This document shows, in pieces, positions 52,710 through 63,249 of a stretch of 64,000 nt of DNA (the first letter of the stretch is position 1; each line of letters starts with the position of its first letter). Source of the stretch: Magnaporthiopsis rhizophila. Taxonomy: Eukaryota > Ascomycota > Sordariomycetes > Magnaporthales > Magnaporthaceae. The notes beneath the pieces were generated by a model. It saw nothing but the letters and a program-made list of their open reading frames with translations, made no database searches and was not told the origin of the DNA. The DNA lies in NCBI GenBank assembly GCA_003049465.1, contig PYSS01000005.1, positions 262,087 through 326,086 on the forward strand. Direction: 5' to 3'. A program made the translations under genes and the position numbers.

Positions 52710-53572
52710 ATGTCCCCTTTAAGGCCCGCTGCTAGGTCCTGCCTCGGGGCCGCGCGGACGCAAGCAGCGCTTCCAGTCTGCGACTTTCTGGCTCCGGCGC
52801 TGCTTTCCACCAGCAGCCGCCGATGGCTCTCCGCGACAGCCCGCCTGCGCGCGACCGCCACCCCACCAACGCCCCCATCACAGCCGCCGCCTGCGAAAAC
52901 AAGGTATAAGCCATTGACAGACGAGCAGCGTGAATTCCTGTCTGCAGCTGTAAGCCGCCCCTCTCCGACATCTTTGGGAGTGATGGACGGAAGGGAGGAG
53001 CTCGTATCCCGTGCTAAATAAAGGCCTTGCCTCGGCAGCTCCGCGTGAATCAAGCAGGCGAGCTAGCCGCCGTGCGCATCTACAAGGCGCAGACGCCCCT
53101 TGTCGTGCGCCGGGACCCGCACCTGCGCCCGCTGATGGCGCACATGCTGGCCCAGGAGGAAGGGCACCTGCGCACCTTCGACTCGCTCATCTCGCGCCAC
53201 CGCGTACGGCCCACGGCCATGTATCCAGTCTGGTCCGCCGCGGCGAGCGCCCTGGGCTGGGCCACGGCAGCCATGGGCCGCGAGGCCGCCATGGCCTGCA
53301 CCGAGGCCGTCGAGACCGAGATCGGCGACCACTACAACGGCCAGATCCGCACTCTGCTCGAGATGGTGGCCGAGTGGGAGGGCCAGGGTTACGACGTAGG
53401 GCTCGAGTTCCGCGACCTCATCTCCACTTTGCGTCGCATCCGCGACGAGGAGCTGGAGCACCTCGATCACGCCGTCGAGCACGATGCCAAAAAGGCCGAG
53501 CCGCACTGGCTTCTGACGGGTATCATTCGTTACGGTTGTCGTGGTGCTATCTGGGTGAGCGAACGGGTCTAG
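52710..53572 (+). CDS. COQ7: 5-demethoxyubiquinone hydroxylase COQ7
   Basis: Mitochondrial di-iron monooxygenase for the penultimate step of coenzyme Q synthesis. Exons 52710-52949 and 53039-53572 encode 257 aa. A presequence-like N-terminus (MSPLRPAARSCLGAARTQ, Arg/Ala/Ser-rich, then SSRRWLSATARLRATA) is followed by LTDEQREFLSAA and, after the intron, LRVNQAGELAAVRIYKAQ with the first iron-ligand Glu. Further ligands lie in MLAQEEGHLRTFD (ExxH), ACTEAVETEIGDHYN and RDEELEHLDHAVEHDA (ExxH). The C-terminal LLTGIIRYGCRGAIWVSERV is the membrane-contact helix. All parts of the family are present, so an active enzyme is expected. Intron is GT-AG (89 nt). Confidence 0.95.
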
Positions 53573-54031
53573 AGGCCGAGGTGAGGTGCCTGTGTGCGGG
53601 AAACTGTAACTGTATATATCCTTTTGTACAACAGACTTGGTCGCCTGGTTTGGTGCCTACCTACGTACCTGAGAAGGTATACATGCATGGTAGGCATGTG
53701 ATGACATTCCATTGCATTGTCAATCTGCTCAGTTGAATACTTAAGTTTTTATCCCCATGGCTCTTTGGGGATATTGATTTAGATATGCATAGAAGAGGGA
53801 GGAAAGCGGCTACAAACTAATGCTTATTACACCAAAAGCCCATAAGGGACGAGTCTGCCCGAGCCTGGACGCCTGACGAGAGAAAGATGCGGTTTGAGGC
53901 AAACAAACGAAAGAAAAAGAGGTTAAAAAGGTCAAGTTTTGCGATGGTACGATCAGTTGCTGAGACAGACAGTTAGCATCTTCAACGTGTAACTTATAAA
54001 AGGGCCCGACTGTGAGGGAGGGTGGAACTTA
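53573..54031. other. Convergent intergenic spacer
   Basis: 460 bp between the 3' ends of COQ7 and PLD1; AT-rich, no supported ORF. Confidence 0.4.
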
Positions 54032-57000
54032 CTAGATCTGCAACGGCGCCACCAGGTCGGCCTGGTAAAGCCAGTTGCCATTGCTTTCCTCTACCGTGAG
54101 CCAGTCATACGGGAACTGCACCAGAGTGCCCTGTAGGGAACCCAGAACCTGCTCGGCGTCCTGCTTGGTCATGACCTGGTCAACTTGGAAACCGCGCCGA
54201 CTTCCCTTAGTAGTGGCACGCCTGCGACGCGGCAGCGTCCCGCCATTGCTGCTCCCGCCGCCGCCACCGCTGGACCCGCTCACTCCCGTGCTGGGCTTCT
54301 CCTGCGTCACAAAGGTCGGTCGCCTATCCCTCCCTTTTTCCTTGCTGCTGCGGGGGAAGGTTGGTGTACGCTCCACCTTGGGCGTGTTCAGGGCCCGCTC
54401 GGCCGCGGCTGCCATCTCGCGATCGAGCCTCGAGTTCTGCCGCGAATGGGCCGGCGTGACGAACTGTCGCTTCTCATTCATCGGTCCCTCGCTATCGTTC
54501 AGACCGCTCTGGCCGTTCATGTGGCTGGCCAGCTTCTCTGACAGACCAGACGCGGCCGTTCGTGGGTCGGGTGCTGAAATGCCCGGCGCAGATGCTGCTG
54601 GCTTCTCCCCGTGGCCCACGTGCTTCTTCTCAATGTCCACATCGGGGCCTTTGGCAATCATGGCGTTGTTGAACTCGTCCTGAAGCGTAAGGTACTCCGA
54701 GTACTCGTGCCAATTGGTCACCTCTGAGTCCGGCATGCAGTGGAACACCCTTCTGTAGATCTTGGTGTTGTTGTCCGCCACCCTCGCCCACACGTCGTCG
54801 TAGAAGGAAGGATCCAGTGGATCCAGCATGCAGTCCTTGTGGATGTGTGCGGGTCGGATGTCAGCGGCGAACATGTTGGGAGGGCCTTCCTTCATCTTCC
54901 CGTTCGCGTCCATAGAGGCCGGGGGACCGCCTATGTCGGTATCATCAAGCACCGGCAGCGAGGGCAGCTGGTTAACACGAGGCAGGCCTTGCTGCTCCGT
55001 AGTCAGCCGGCTCAATATGGGCGGCAGAGGGGGTAGCGATTCACTACCGACGCCGGCGTCGAAGGCCGGGAAAGGGTCTTTGACATGATCCTTGGGCGAC
55101 AATGGCCGTGGTTGGGGAGAGTCCACCGTGCCTTTGCCCTCAGAGAAGATATTGTGTAGCAGGACTTCGCGGCCATCAACGACTACACTGTCGCGTCCCT
55201 CGTCGAGGCCTCGGCTCTCGGCCGACTTCCGCTGGTCTGGTCCGTGGCCTTCCGCCTCAGGGCGCTGGCTGGCCGAGCCGGAAGTCTGCACCGACTCCTG
55301 CTTGGATTGCCTCCTGTGCAGGTTCAGCCGGTCGTTGAGCACCCCCCAGTCGCCGTAGCTTGACAAGCGCCTGTGTGGGGGTTTTGGCGATGACGAGCTT
55401 TCTCCGTGTGGGCCCGGGCTGGACTGCGCGTCCGAATCGTCCGACTCGCCGTATATACGATCCATCTCCTCGTTGTACTGCACCTCCTGGTCCAGTTCGT
55501 TCTGCCGTTCGTTCTCCTGGATCTCGTCCACGTCCAGACCGAGATGCTCCCGCATCAGGCGTAGGCGCAGGGTATGGGCAAACCTTCCAACTTGATACGG
55601 CTGCCCGGCCATTGTTGACCAGATCATGTCCCGGTCTCTGACAACGGCCGCGCACTCCGAGTCCCGAGTGCCAAGCAGCGACCGTTCATTAATGTTGGCG
55701 GACCCGATGAGAGCAATTCTGTCATCGACGATGATGATTTTGGCATGGATGTAAAGCTGCTCCGTCACCAGCATGTTGTTTGGTCCGATGCGCCCCCATG
55801 ACCGCAGGCTGAAGAACTGGATGTAGTCGTCCGGCTCGACTCCGGCGGCACGCAGCCTGGCAAAGATGGAACTCTCGCCACGGCAGATGCTGCGGAACTG
55901 GCATTGCATGATCAGGCGCACGCTGCTGCCGTCCTGCTCCGCAACGTTTCCCTCGAATCCGGGCAGGAGGGGAATGAGAATAACAGCACGCCAGTCTTCC
56001 TCGTTTTGGTACGCACGGATAATGCGCTCGACGAGGGCGTCGGCAATGCCGTTGGTGAACTGCACCCCCATCGCCTCTCCTCCCGTGATGAAGAACTGGT
56101 TCTCCATGTAGACGAAGTGCTCCGACTCCTCGATCAACTTCAGATAGGCGGCGTGTATGCTGGCTTCGGTATCGGTGATGCCTAGCGACCAGTTCGTAGC
56201 GGACCGCAGGATCTGTACCTCGCACGTTCCCGTGATACCAAGCTCTTCCAGCTCCTCGATCTTGCAGTCCGGCGGTGGCAGGAGGAAGGGCGTCGGGCGA
56301 GTCGGCTTGCGCCCACGGCGGATGTAGTTCCACCGCTGCACAAAGTGGCGCGTGAGGTCGCGCGCAGGTTGTCCAACCACCTGCATCGAGATGTCGTGCC
56401 ACGGCATCCTTGGCGTGACGGTGCGGTCGTACATTTCCTCGTACGGCAGGTTGAGCCTGACAAAGTCCATGACACGGGCGTTGGAGTAGTCTTTACCAGG
56501 GAAGACCTGTGTGTGATCAGTGTCCTTGGGGTAGTCGCCAGGCTCGAATCCTGTGAGCTTGTCGTCGGCAACCGGATGCTGCGGACTGTCCCAGCGGCCA
56601 AAGCAGAGGTCTATGCCGCCCACAAACGCGACGATGTGATCAACGATGCAGATCTTTTCGTGGTGCGCAAAGAAGAACTGATTCTTCTTGAACTGGTGCG
56701 GGGACCGCTGCACAAAGATGTTGGGATGCAGGTTAAGCAGCGACTGCTTGGTGTAGTCCGAGTCGATCGGGATGGCCTGTTGGACGTTGCGGTAGATGAT
56801 GATAAAGATCTTGACTCCCTCCTGGGCCTTGCGCTGCAGTAGCCGGTCGAGTCTCCACTTCTGGCTGATGCAGGCGGGCCGCCGCATGTATATCTCCGGG
56901 CTAAGCCACCAGTCGTGGATGTATATCACGTCCTTGGCCATGTTGATGGCGCGAGAGACATTCCACATGTAATCTCGCCCGTCAACTAGCCACTGAGCGA

Positions 57001-58960
57001 AGACGCCCTGCCTGATGGGGGCAAAGCTGCCGAACCTATTCTCGCGGTGCCACGGGGTCTGCGCTAGCATCCCCGTGATGGATTCTTCAAACTGTTTGAT
57101 GAGGTGCTGGTTACGCGCCCACAGCTTGACCTTGCGCTCCGAGGTCATCAGGGTCACACGGTGGTGTTTCTCCTGCGGTTGGTCCGCGAGATCCATCTCC
57201 TGCTCCGCGTCCTTGTCCTTGTTCTTCCGCTTCGACGCCATCTGCATGAGCTTGTTCTTCTTGAGGATGATCTCAAACTTGGGGTCCACCAGGTACACGT
57301 CATAGATGTTCATGTTCTCTGGCGACTCGACGCAGACGATGTAGCTCTGCCGGACGAGAAACCATTTCCTACTGTGCCTCTCGATCACGGCTCCTGGTGT
57401 GAGCACACGCCTGAAGTCGAGGCCCTTGGCCGACTGGATGTGCAGGAAGCACTCTTTGCCGTGGTAGCTCCCCTCGGCCGCCAGCCTGACCCCGAGTGCC
57501 GAAAGCTCTAGGAACCGACACAGTCGGTTGCTATCCGCTCGGAACATGAGCCATCGCACCATCTCTTGCAGGTACTTCTCCAGCATCTTCCGTTGTTTGT
57601 CGACATATCGCTTCCGCGACTGAAGGGCATCCATGGTGCTCGCGGCATAGTTGGTGTCCAGTCCGGGACTTGCAGCATCGCCCAGGTTGGTGGCCGACAT
57701 GTGCTGGCGGCCCTGGATGGCGCTTTGCCGAGACCTTCTCCTTGCAAAGGGCCCACGGTCCTCAACATCAGTTGCGTTGCCTTCAGCGGCCGTTTCCTCG
57801 GCGCCTGTGTCTTCGGCATCTCCCTGACCACTCGCTTGGTCCTCCTCCTCTTCGTCATCGACCCCACGCAGGCCTCTGACATAGGGAAAGACAGAGGTAG
57901 GAAATCTCGGCTGCCTTGGTCTGTGGCCCGGGATAGCCAGGGAGTATTTCTTGTTGTCAATGGCGAGTTTGTACTTCCAATGGAGGTTCAGTATCTCCCG
58001 GATGGTCCGCTTCACGGTCCAGCACATCCTACTCGGACCGCTCCCGTACTCGAGATCGATGGTGAACAGCCAGTGCCTCTCGCTGTCGCCCTCCACCGGG
58101 GCGCTGTCGCTTATCCTCAGGCGAAGCTGCTCCAGCAGGACCGGGATCCTCTTGTTTCCGTGCTCGTCGCGCTGTATCATGCTGGCGAGCATGAGGACGG
58201 CGGGGGCACCGGCCCGGAGCTCGGCCATGAGCTCGGCGGATTTGTAGTAGTCGAAATGCTCCGGCTTCTTCTGGCGGAGGAGCTTGATGGCACCCTTGAC
58301 CTGACGCCACTTCTGAACGCCGAACGTAGATGCACGGTCGGCACCAAAGAAAGGGCGGCGGGGAGTTACGTTACCCCCGTCTGAAACTCCTCCTCCTCCC
58401 CCGCCAAACCTGGAGATGTGCCGGAGGTGGCCGACCCTCCTGCTGGCCCCGCCAGGGCTCTCGGGCTCATCCATTTCGTGGGCCCGCCCCATCCAAGAGG
58501 AGCCCCGCCGCCAACCGACCTGGCGAGCAAAGTGGTCGCGTCCTTCGCCCTCGGACAGCACCCCGCGGTGTTCGGTGGCATCCGGCATCGTTTGCCGGCG
58601 GTGCAGCAGCTTCAGTCTTCGAGTGCCAACGGGAGAGTCTTGATCGCCATTGCCGGCCATGGACGGAGAACTTGGGCCGGCTTGCGACATGAGCTTGGGC
58701 CGCCTGATCCTCCGGCGCTTTTTCTTGGTTCTCGGCTCTCCATCGTCAGTGTTGGCCTCGTCAGCCGTCTCTTCCACGTCGGCATCGCTGCCCTCTTCGT
58801 TCAGGGCGCCCAGCACGCGCGGCGAGCGGGGGACGGTGGGCGAGCTGGGGGTCGATCTTGAACGCAGATGACCGCGTATAAATCTGGCTTCCTCTTGAGG
58901 ATCCAGAGGCGGGTCCGCCGTTGGACTCGGGTCGGTAGCGATTGCCGGCACGTTCGCCAT
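54032..58960 (-). CDS. Phospholipase D (PLD1/SPO14 type)
   Basis: Hydrolyses phosphatidylcholine to phosphatidic acid and choline, acting in membrane traffic. A single 4.9 kb exon codes for 1642 aa, similar to large fungal PLD1 proteins. Order: a disordered Ser/Arg-rich N-terminus; a PX domain (residues about 255-365, VLLEQLRLRISDSAP...KYKLAIDNKKYSLAIPGHRPRQPRFP); a PH domain (about 485-630, KECFLHIQSAKGLDFRRVLTPG...KWFLVRQSYIVCVESPENMNIYDV); DVIYIHDWWLSPEIYMRRP; HKD motif 1 HHEKICIVD (about 765); PWHDISMQVVGQPARDL; HKD motif 2 HAKIIIVDDRIALIGSANINERS (about 1070); then a disordered region and a conserved C-terminal segment (LQGTLVQFPYDWL). Both HKD motifs are intact. The long single exon is unusual for this window. 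Confidence 0.95.
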   Translation of the reverse strand: MANVPAIATDPSPTADPPLDPQEEARFIRGHLRSRSTPSSPTVPRSPRVLGALNEEGSDADVEETADEANTDDGEPRTKKKRRRIRRPKLMSQAGPSSPSMAGNGDQDSPVGTRRLKLLHRRQTMPDATEHRGVLSEGEGRDHFARQVGWRRGSSWMGRAHEMDEPESPGGASRRVGHLRHISRFGGGGGGVSDGGNVTPRRPFFGADRASTFGVQKWRQVKGAIKLLRQKKPEHFDYYKSAELMAELRAGAPAVLMLASMIQRDEHGNKRIPVLLEQLRLRISDSAPVEGDSERHWLFTIDLEYGSGPSRMCWTVKRTIREILNLHWKYKLAIDNKKYSLAIPGHRPRQPRFPTSVFPYVRGLRGVDDEEEEDQASGQGDAEDTGAEETAAEGNATDVEDRGPFARRRSRQSAIQGRQHMSATNLGDAASPGLDTNYAASTMDALQSRKRYVDKQRKMLEKYLQEMVRWLMFRADSNRLCRFLELSALGVRLAAEGSYHGKECFLHIQSAKGLDFRRVLTPGAVIERHSRKWFLVRQSYIVCVESPENMNIYDVYLVDPKFEIILKKNKLMQMASKRKNKDKDAEQEMDLADQPQEKHHRVTLMTSERKVKLWARNQHLIKQFEESITGMLAQTPWHRENRFGSFAPIRQGVFAQWLVDGRDYMWNVSRAINMAKDVIYIHDWWLSPEIYMRRPACISQKWRLDRLLQRKAQEGVKIFIIIYRNVQQAIPIDSDYTKQSLLNLHPNIFVQRSPHQFKKNQFFFAHHEKICIVDHIVAFVGGIDLCFGRWDSPQHPVADDKLTGFEPGDYPKDTDHTQVFPGKDYSNARVMDFVRLNLPYEEMYDRTVTPRMPWHDISMQVVGQPARDLTRHFVQRWNYIRRGRKPTRPTPFLLPPPDCKIEELEELGITGTCEVQILRSATNWSLGITDTEASIHAAYLKLIEESEHFVYMENQFFITGGEAMGVQFTNGIADALVERIIRAYQNEEDWRAVILIPLLPGFEGNVAEQDGSSVRLIMQCQFRSICRGESSIFARLRAAGVEPDDYIQFFSLRSWGRIGPNNMLVTEQLYIHAKIIIVDDRIALIGSANINERSLLGTRDSECAAVVRDRDMIWSTMAGQPYQVGRFAHTLRLRLMREHLGLDVDEIQENERQNELDQEVQYNEEMDRIYGESDDSDAQSSPGPHGESSSSPKPPHRRLSSYGDWGVLNDRLNLHRRQSKQESVQTSGSASQRPEAEGHGPDQRKSAESRGLDEGRDSVVVDGREVLLHNIFSEGKGTVDSPQPRPLSPKDHVKDPFPAFDAGVGSESLPPLPPILSRLTTEQQGLPRVNQLPSLPVLDDTDIGGPPASMDANGKMKEGPPNMFAADIRPAHIHKDCMLDPLDPSFYDDVWARVADNNTKIYRRVFHCMPDSEVTNWHEYSEYLTLQDEFNNAMIAKGPDVDIEKKHVGHGEKPAASAPGISAPDPRTAASGLSEKLASHMNGQSGLNDSEGPMNEKRQFVTPAHSRQNSRLDREMAAAAERALNTPKVERTPTFPRSSKEKGRDRRPTFVTQEKPSTGVSGSSGGGGGSSNGGTLPRRRRATTKGSRRGFQVDQVMTKQDAEQVLGSLQGTLVQFPYDWLTVEESNGNWLYQADLVAPLQI

Positions 58961-60438
58961 TATGGTTGATCTAACGGTCGGGCAGCTAGGGAGAGTTCAG
59001 TGCCGATGGTGAGCAGAGCAGCTTAGCTTCCGTAGCTGAAGGTAAACCCCTGAGGCCCCTCCACAGTCACGACAGGTGGTCTAGTTGATTCGGGGTCCGG
59101 GGGATGCGAAGGCCGCAGATGCGCGAGGCTCGGATAACTACAGCAGACTCGCTTCTAGCGAGGACATATTGTGTATCGGATAGGAAGGTAGGTAGGTAGG
59201 TACCTAGGTAGGTAGGCGGTGGGATTGGCTTTGGCGGCGTGGACAGCTCGGTCTCCAGGGGAGGGAGGGAGGACAGGCGGTTCGGATCGCCCAGGGTGTC
59301 AAACGGTCGGAGTCAGGAGTCACAATGCGGCCGTTGCCAGCACATAAACCACCCGACGCTCTTGCCAAAAGGGAGGCTGGAAACTGAGACGTGTTCTCGG
59401 GTCAGCTTAGAGGTGGCAGCTGGTGGCAGGGCATTGGCTCACAGCAAACGCAAGAAGCCAGGAAACGGGAGGTCCAATGGTGGCGCAAAGTACATGCGCT
59501 CTGGATTTTACGGGCTGGTTCAGCAGAAGGGCACCCTGTTCCAATGCCAATGGCGGGCAGGCAGAGATTAAAATGGCAGGACGGAGTTTCCAACCGAGAA
59601 TTGAAAGTGGTTCGCACCACCACGAGCTAGCGATTTGTCGAGGGCCGGGATAAGATTGGCCTGGGCTGGTGACGGTGACCCGATCCTTCGACCCGACCAG
59701 CTGTCCCGCCGGTGCTTCCATCGTGCTTCCTGCAGGCTGGGCTCACATTGGCAGGGGCCAGGCCGCTGCCGATGGTCCCAAAAATCGGGGCGAATGATGT
59801 CAATCCACCACCTGCTGCATTGCTGTGCACTTACGTTATTGCACCGGTACTTGGCAGATCTCGTCTCCTATGTGCGCAGGCTAACACAAGACTTCCATGA
59901 GACTCCGGAGCCTTGGCCGACATGGGAAAAAGAGAGCCGTTGGTGGAAATCAACCATCTCGCGTCGCTCAACATGAGCCCCGGTAGCGCAGCCCAGTCCG
60001 CCGTGGCAGCAGCAAATCCCCATTTCCGAGACGGCGGAGCGATGCGAAGCACCGAATGAGAGGGGCAGTCGGGAAGTTCCTAATTAAGACCTTCAGTTTT
60101 CAGTCCAGGGGGGTTACATTGATTGACCCCCGATCTGTGGGGCTCCCGGTTCGTGTACCATTTTAGCGGGGCCCCTTCACAGTGACGCTGCACATCGCTC
60201 CGGGCAGCTGGTTGTGCTGTGCTGAGACCCGGGCCGTGCATCTATTGATGCGCTGAGGGGTCAAGAGCTCCAAAATCGCGTACTCTCTCACGCGTCATGA
60301 ATTGCATGAGCAAGACTCCCAGCGTTTGACGACCGCCCGAGCGACGTCCCTACCTTAGCTATCGCAACACCTGAAGAAGCCCTTAGCACTGCTCGAGACG
60401 TGCCGTGCCCAATCGTTTCGTTGTCTGTGCACGTCGAG
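58961..60438. other. Divergent intergenic region PLD1 / gamma-tubulin
   Basis: 1.48 kb containing a GGTA-type microsatellite (59185-59216) and no supported gene. Promoters of both flanking genes lie here. Confidence 0.4.
59185..59216. repeat. GGTA tetranucleotide repeat
   Basis: Imperfect GGTA array interrupted by TACCTAGG, which makes a short local palindrome (GTACCTAGGTA-like). Confidence 0.85.
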
Positions 60439-62205
60439 ATGCCCAGGTGAGTTATCTGCCTGGCCTGTTTGCATGCGCAGAGCGGTGCCGCTAATTGGTG
60501 TGGTGTAGGGAAATAATCACCATTCAGGCCGGCCAGTGCGGCAACAGCAGTATGTTCCACTCTCTCCGTAGCCTCGGCTCTCTGGATTGCGAGGCATCCT
60601 GTGTGCGTGCAGGCCGGCGGGGCTGACGAAACAAAGTCGGGAGCCAGTTTTGGCAGCAGCTCTGCCAGGAGCACGGCATCAATCAAGACGGCAACCTCGA
60701 GGACTTTGCGACTGAGGGCGGCGACCGGAAGGACGTTTTCTACTACCAGAGCGACGATACGAGATACATCCCCAGGGCCATCCTAATCGACCTGGAACCC
60801 AGGGTCATCAACGGAATCCAGACCGGTCCCTATAAGAACATCTACAACCCCGAGAATTTCTATGTGGGCAAGAATGGTGTCGGTGCCGCCAACAACTGGG
60901 GAGATGGGTACCAGACCGGCGAGTCGGTCCACGAGGACATCATGGAGATGATCGACCGAGAAGCGGATGGTAGCGACTCGCTCGAGGTTCGTGGCACGGC
61001 CTTACGACCCTAATGGGTGTGCCCTCGTCGCATTGCCTTGCTTGACACTAACATGCCGTGCCGCCGTCCAGGGCTTCATGATGCTGCACTCCATCGCTGG
61101 AGGCACAGGGTCGGGTCTGGGCTCTTACCTTCTCGAGAGGCTCAATGACAGGTTCCCCAAGAAGATCATCCAGACTTATTCCGTCTTTCCTGACACCACC
61201 AATGCCGGGGACGTCGTCGTCCACCCTTACAACAGCATCCTGGCCATGAGGAGACTCACCCAGAACGCGGACTCGGTGGTCGTCCTGGACAACGGCGCAT
61301 TGTCACACATCGCTGCTGACAGGCTCCATGTCCAAGAGCCATCTTTCCAGCAAACGAACCAGCTGGTATGTAACTGCTACGCCCAACTCGCCCAGATAGC
61401 CATCTTGCGTTCTCACACCAGGTTGTCTAGGTCTCGACCGTGATGTCGGCAAGCACAACAACACTGAGATACCCAGGGTACATGCACAACGACCTGGTCA
61501 GCATACTAGCGTCGTTGATCCCGACCCCCAGATGTCACTTCCTCATGACATCCTACACGCCTTTCACTGGCGATCAAGTCGAGCAGGCCAAAACTGTTCG
61601 GAAAACAACGGTTCTCGACGTCATGCGGCGCCTGTTGCAGCCCAAGAACCGTATGGTGTCGACCGTTCCCGGCAAGAAGAGTTGCTACATCTCGATTCTC
61701 AATGTCATTCAGGGTGAAGTAGACCCGACTGATGTCCACAAGAGTCTCCTCCGCATCCGCGAGAGAAAATTGGCGACGTTCATTCCATGGGGGCCAGCCA
61801 GCATTCAGGTCGCCCTCACTAAGAGGAGCCCGTATGTAGAAATGAGCCACCGCGTCAGTGGTCTCATGCTGGCAAACCACACCAGCATTGCAACGGTACG
61901 ACATCCCCCCTCTTTTGCCAGCAGCAGCGACAACAACTTTGGCAACAAATACGGCTGACACCCCGTCTCATCTACAGCTCTTCAAGAGGATCGTAAAGCA
62001 GTATGATGGCATGAGGAAGCGGAACGCATTCATGGAGGGATACAAAAAGACGGCGCCATTCTCAGAAAACCTGAACGAATTCGACGAATCCAGGCAGGTT
62101 GTCACCGACTTGATTGCTGAGTATGAAGCAGCCGAAGACGCCAACTATCTAAGGGCAGAATCGGACCAACCTACCTCGGCAGAAGCAGACAAGAGGATGG
62201 GGTAG
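60439..62205 (+). CDS. Gamma-tubulin
   Basis: Nucleates microtubules at the spindle pole body as part of the gamma-tubulin complex. Six exons (60439-60446, 60509-60549, 60637-60986, 61072-61365, 61431-61895, 61978-62205) encode 461 aa. The protein begins MPREIITIQAGQCGNS-IGSQFWQQLCQEHGI, has the gamma-specific DVFYYQSDDTRYIPRAILIDLEPRVINGI, the GTP loop AGGTGSGLGSYLLERL, VFPDTTNAGDVVVHPYNS, STTTLRYPGYMHNDLVSILASLIPTPRCHFLMT and a C-terminal FKRIVKQYDGMRKRNAFMEGYKK, which separate it from alpha and beta tubulins. The first exon carries only 8 nt of coding sequence. The acidic tail (EAAEDANYLRAE...) is as in other fungi. All introns are GT-AG. Confidence 0.96.
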
Positions 62206-62976
62206 GAGGAGGCTTGATTCACGTAATTGCTTCTATTTTCTCGATCAATTTTACGCTCTCCGGTACGGTCTCGGCGTCACAGGTGCATTGTTGTGCAAGG
62301 ATATTTACAATGCCTCGGTCAAAGGCGTTGGCATGGTCTTCTGCGGAGGCTTGCAGCAAGGAATGATTATGACATGAATAAAATTACCGCATCGATGAGG
62401 TGTCATACCCCACCACAACCTTGGCATCACTGTTGGCCGACGCGGCCGCCACGGATACAGCATCAGGTGCCTACATCTGCGAGACCATACAATTCAGCTG
62501 CAGGATGCCCCAATACGAAAAATAAGGCAAAGTCGACACGCAGGTTTGGATTGTCCCCTTTTTCAGGGTAGATTGTAGCGAATTGTTTCCCGGGCAGAAG
62601 CTACCGATCGTGGTGGACCCTTGTGCCATCAGTTAGACGTCATCGGCGTCGATCATGAGGATGTGATGTTCGGTTACGTCAACTCCGAGACTCACTGTAT
62701 AAAAAGGCCCATACAATACCCACATACATACACGGGATTCTGGGTAAATCTCCATCACCAAGTGTCTTACTCGACGTAGCGAGGCTCATTTCCCTTACTA
62801 TACCTTGTGCGCACAGCAAAGATGTTAGCCAACCCCAGCAGCCCCGACTCCTAGCTCTTGGATGGCCACTGGTATCTCAAACATGACCCTTGCGGCAAAA
62901 CGAACTAACACAATACTCTAGTAACCCACGCAACCACATCTCGACACGAGCCAAGGGCACGTCAAGAAGAAGCAAC
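62206..62976. other. Intergenic with a TATA box and possible 5' UTR intron and uORF
   Basis: A TATAAAAA box begins at 62698, 279 bp upstream of the small protein gene. Between them, a short frame of 10 codons starts at 62822, and a sequence with GTATCT donor, CTAAC branch and CTCTAG acceptor (about 62872-62921) would make a 5' UTR intron. All are inferred from sequence only. Confidence 0.4.
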
Positions 62977-63249
62977 ATGGGCGAGTCCAAGCAGGATCAA
63001 ATCAACAGGCGCCAAGCCAACCTTCCCCTCCCAGAACAGCCGCCTGTCGCGTCGGACTGGCAGTCTGCGGATGCGAGAAACGTGAACGTCGGCTCAGGGA
63101 AGGTCGAGTCCGACATCTCGACCGGCGACGCAGCATCAACCGGCCTCAGAGAGCCGGCAACTGTCTCTTCAGAGGCCGACATGAGTGGGATCGGCAGGCA
63201 AGGAAAAGACAATCTGAAGGAGGCGCCCAAGTATGCCCGCTCATCTTGA
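62977..63249 (+). CDS. Small polar protein, unknown function
   Basis: Single exon of 90 codons from ATG 62977 (CAACATGGGCG). The product is strongly hydrophilic and likely disordered: MGESKQDQINRRQANLPLPEQPPVASDW, SADARNVNVGSGKVESDIS, TGLREPATVSSEADMSGIGRQGKDNLKEAPKYARSS. Lack of hydrophobic core and of Cys suggests a LEA/stress-protein-like protein, but there is no repeat that would prove it. A TATA box and possible 5' UTR intron upstream support expression. The reading frame is open upstream to 62890 with no better start. Confidence 0.55.
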   Translation: MGESKQDQINRRQANLPLPEQPPVASDWQSADARNVNVGSGKVESDISTGDAASTGLREPATVSSEADMSGIGRQGKDNLKEAPKYARSS

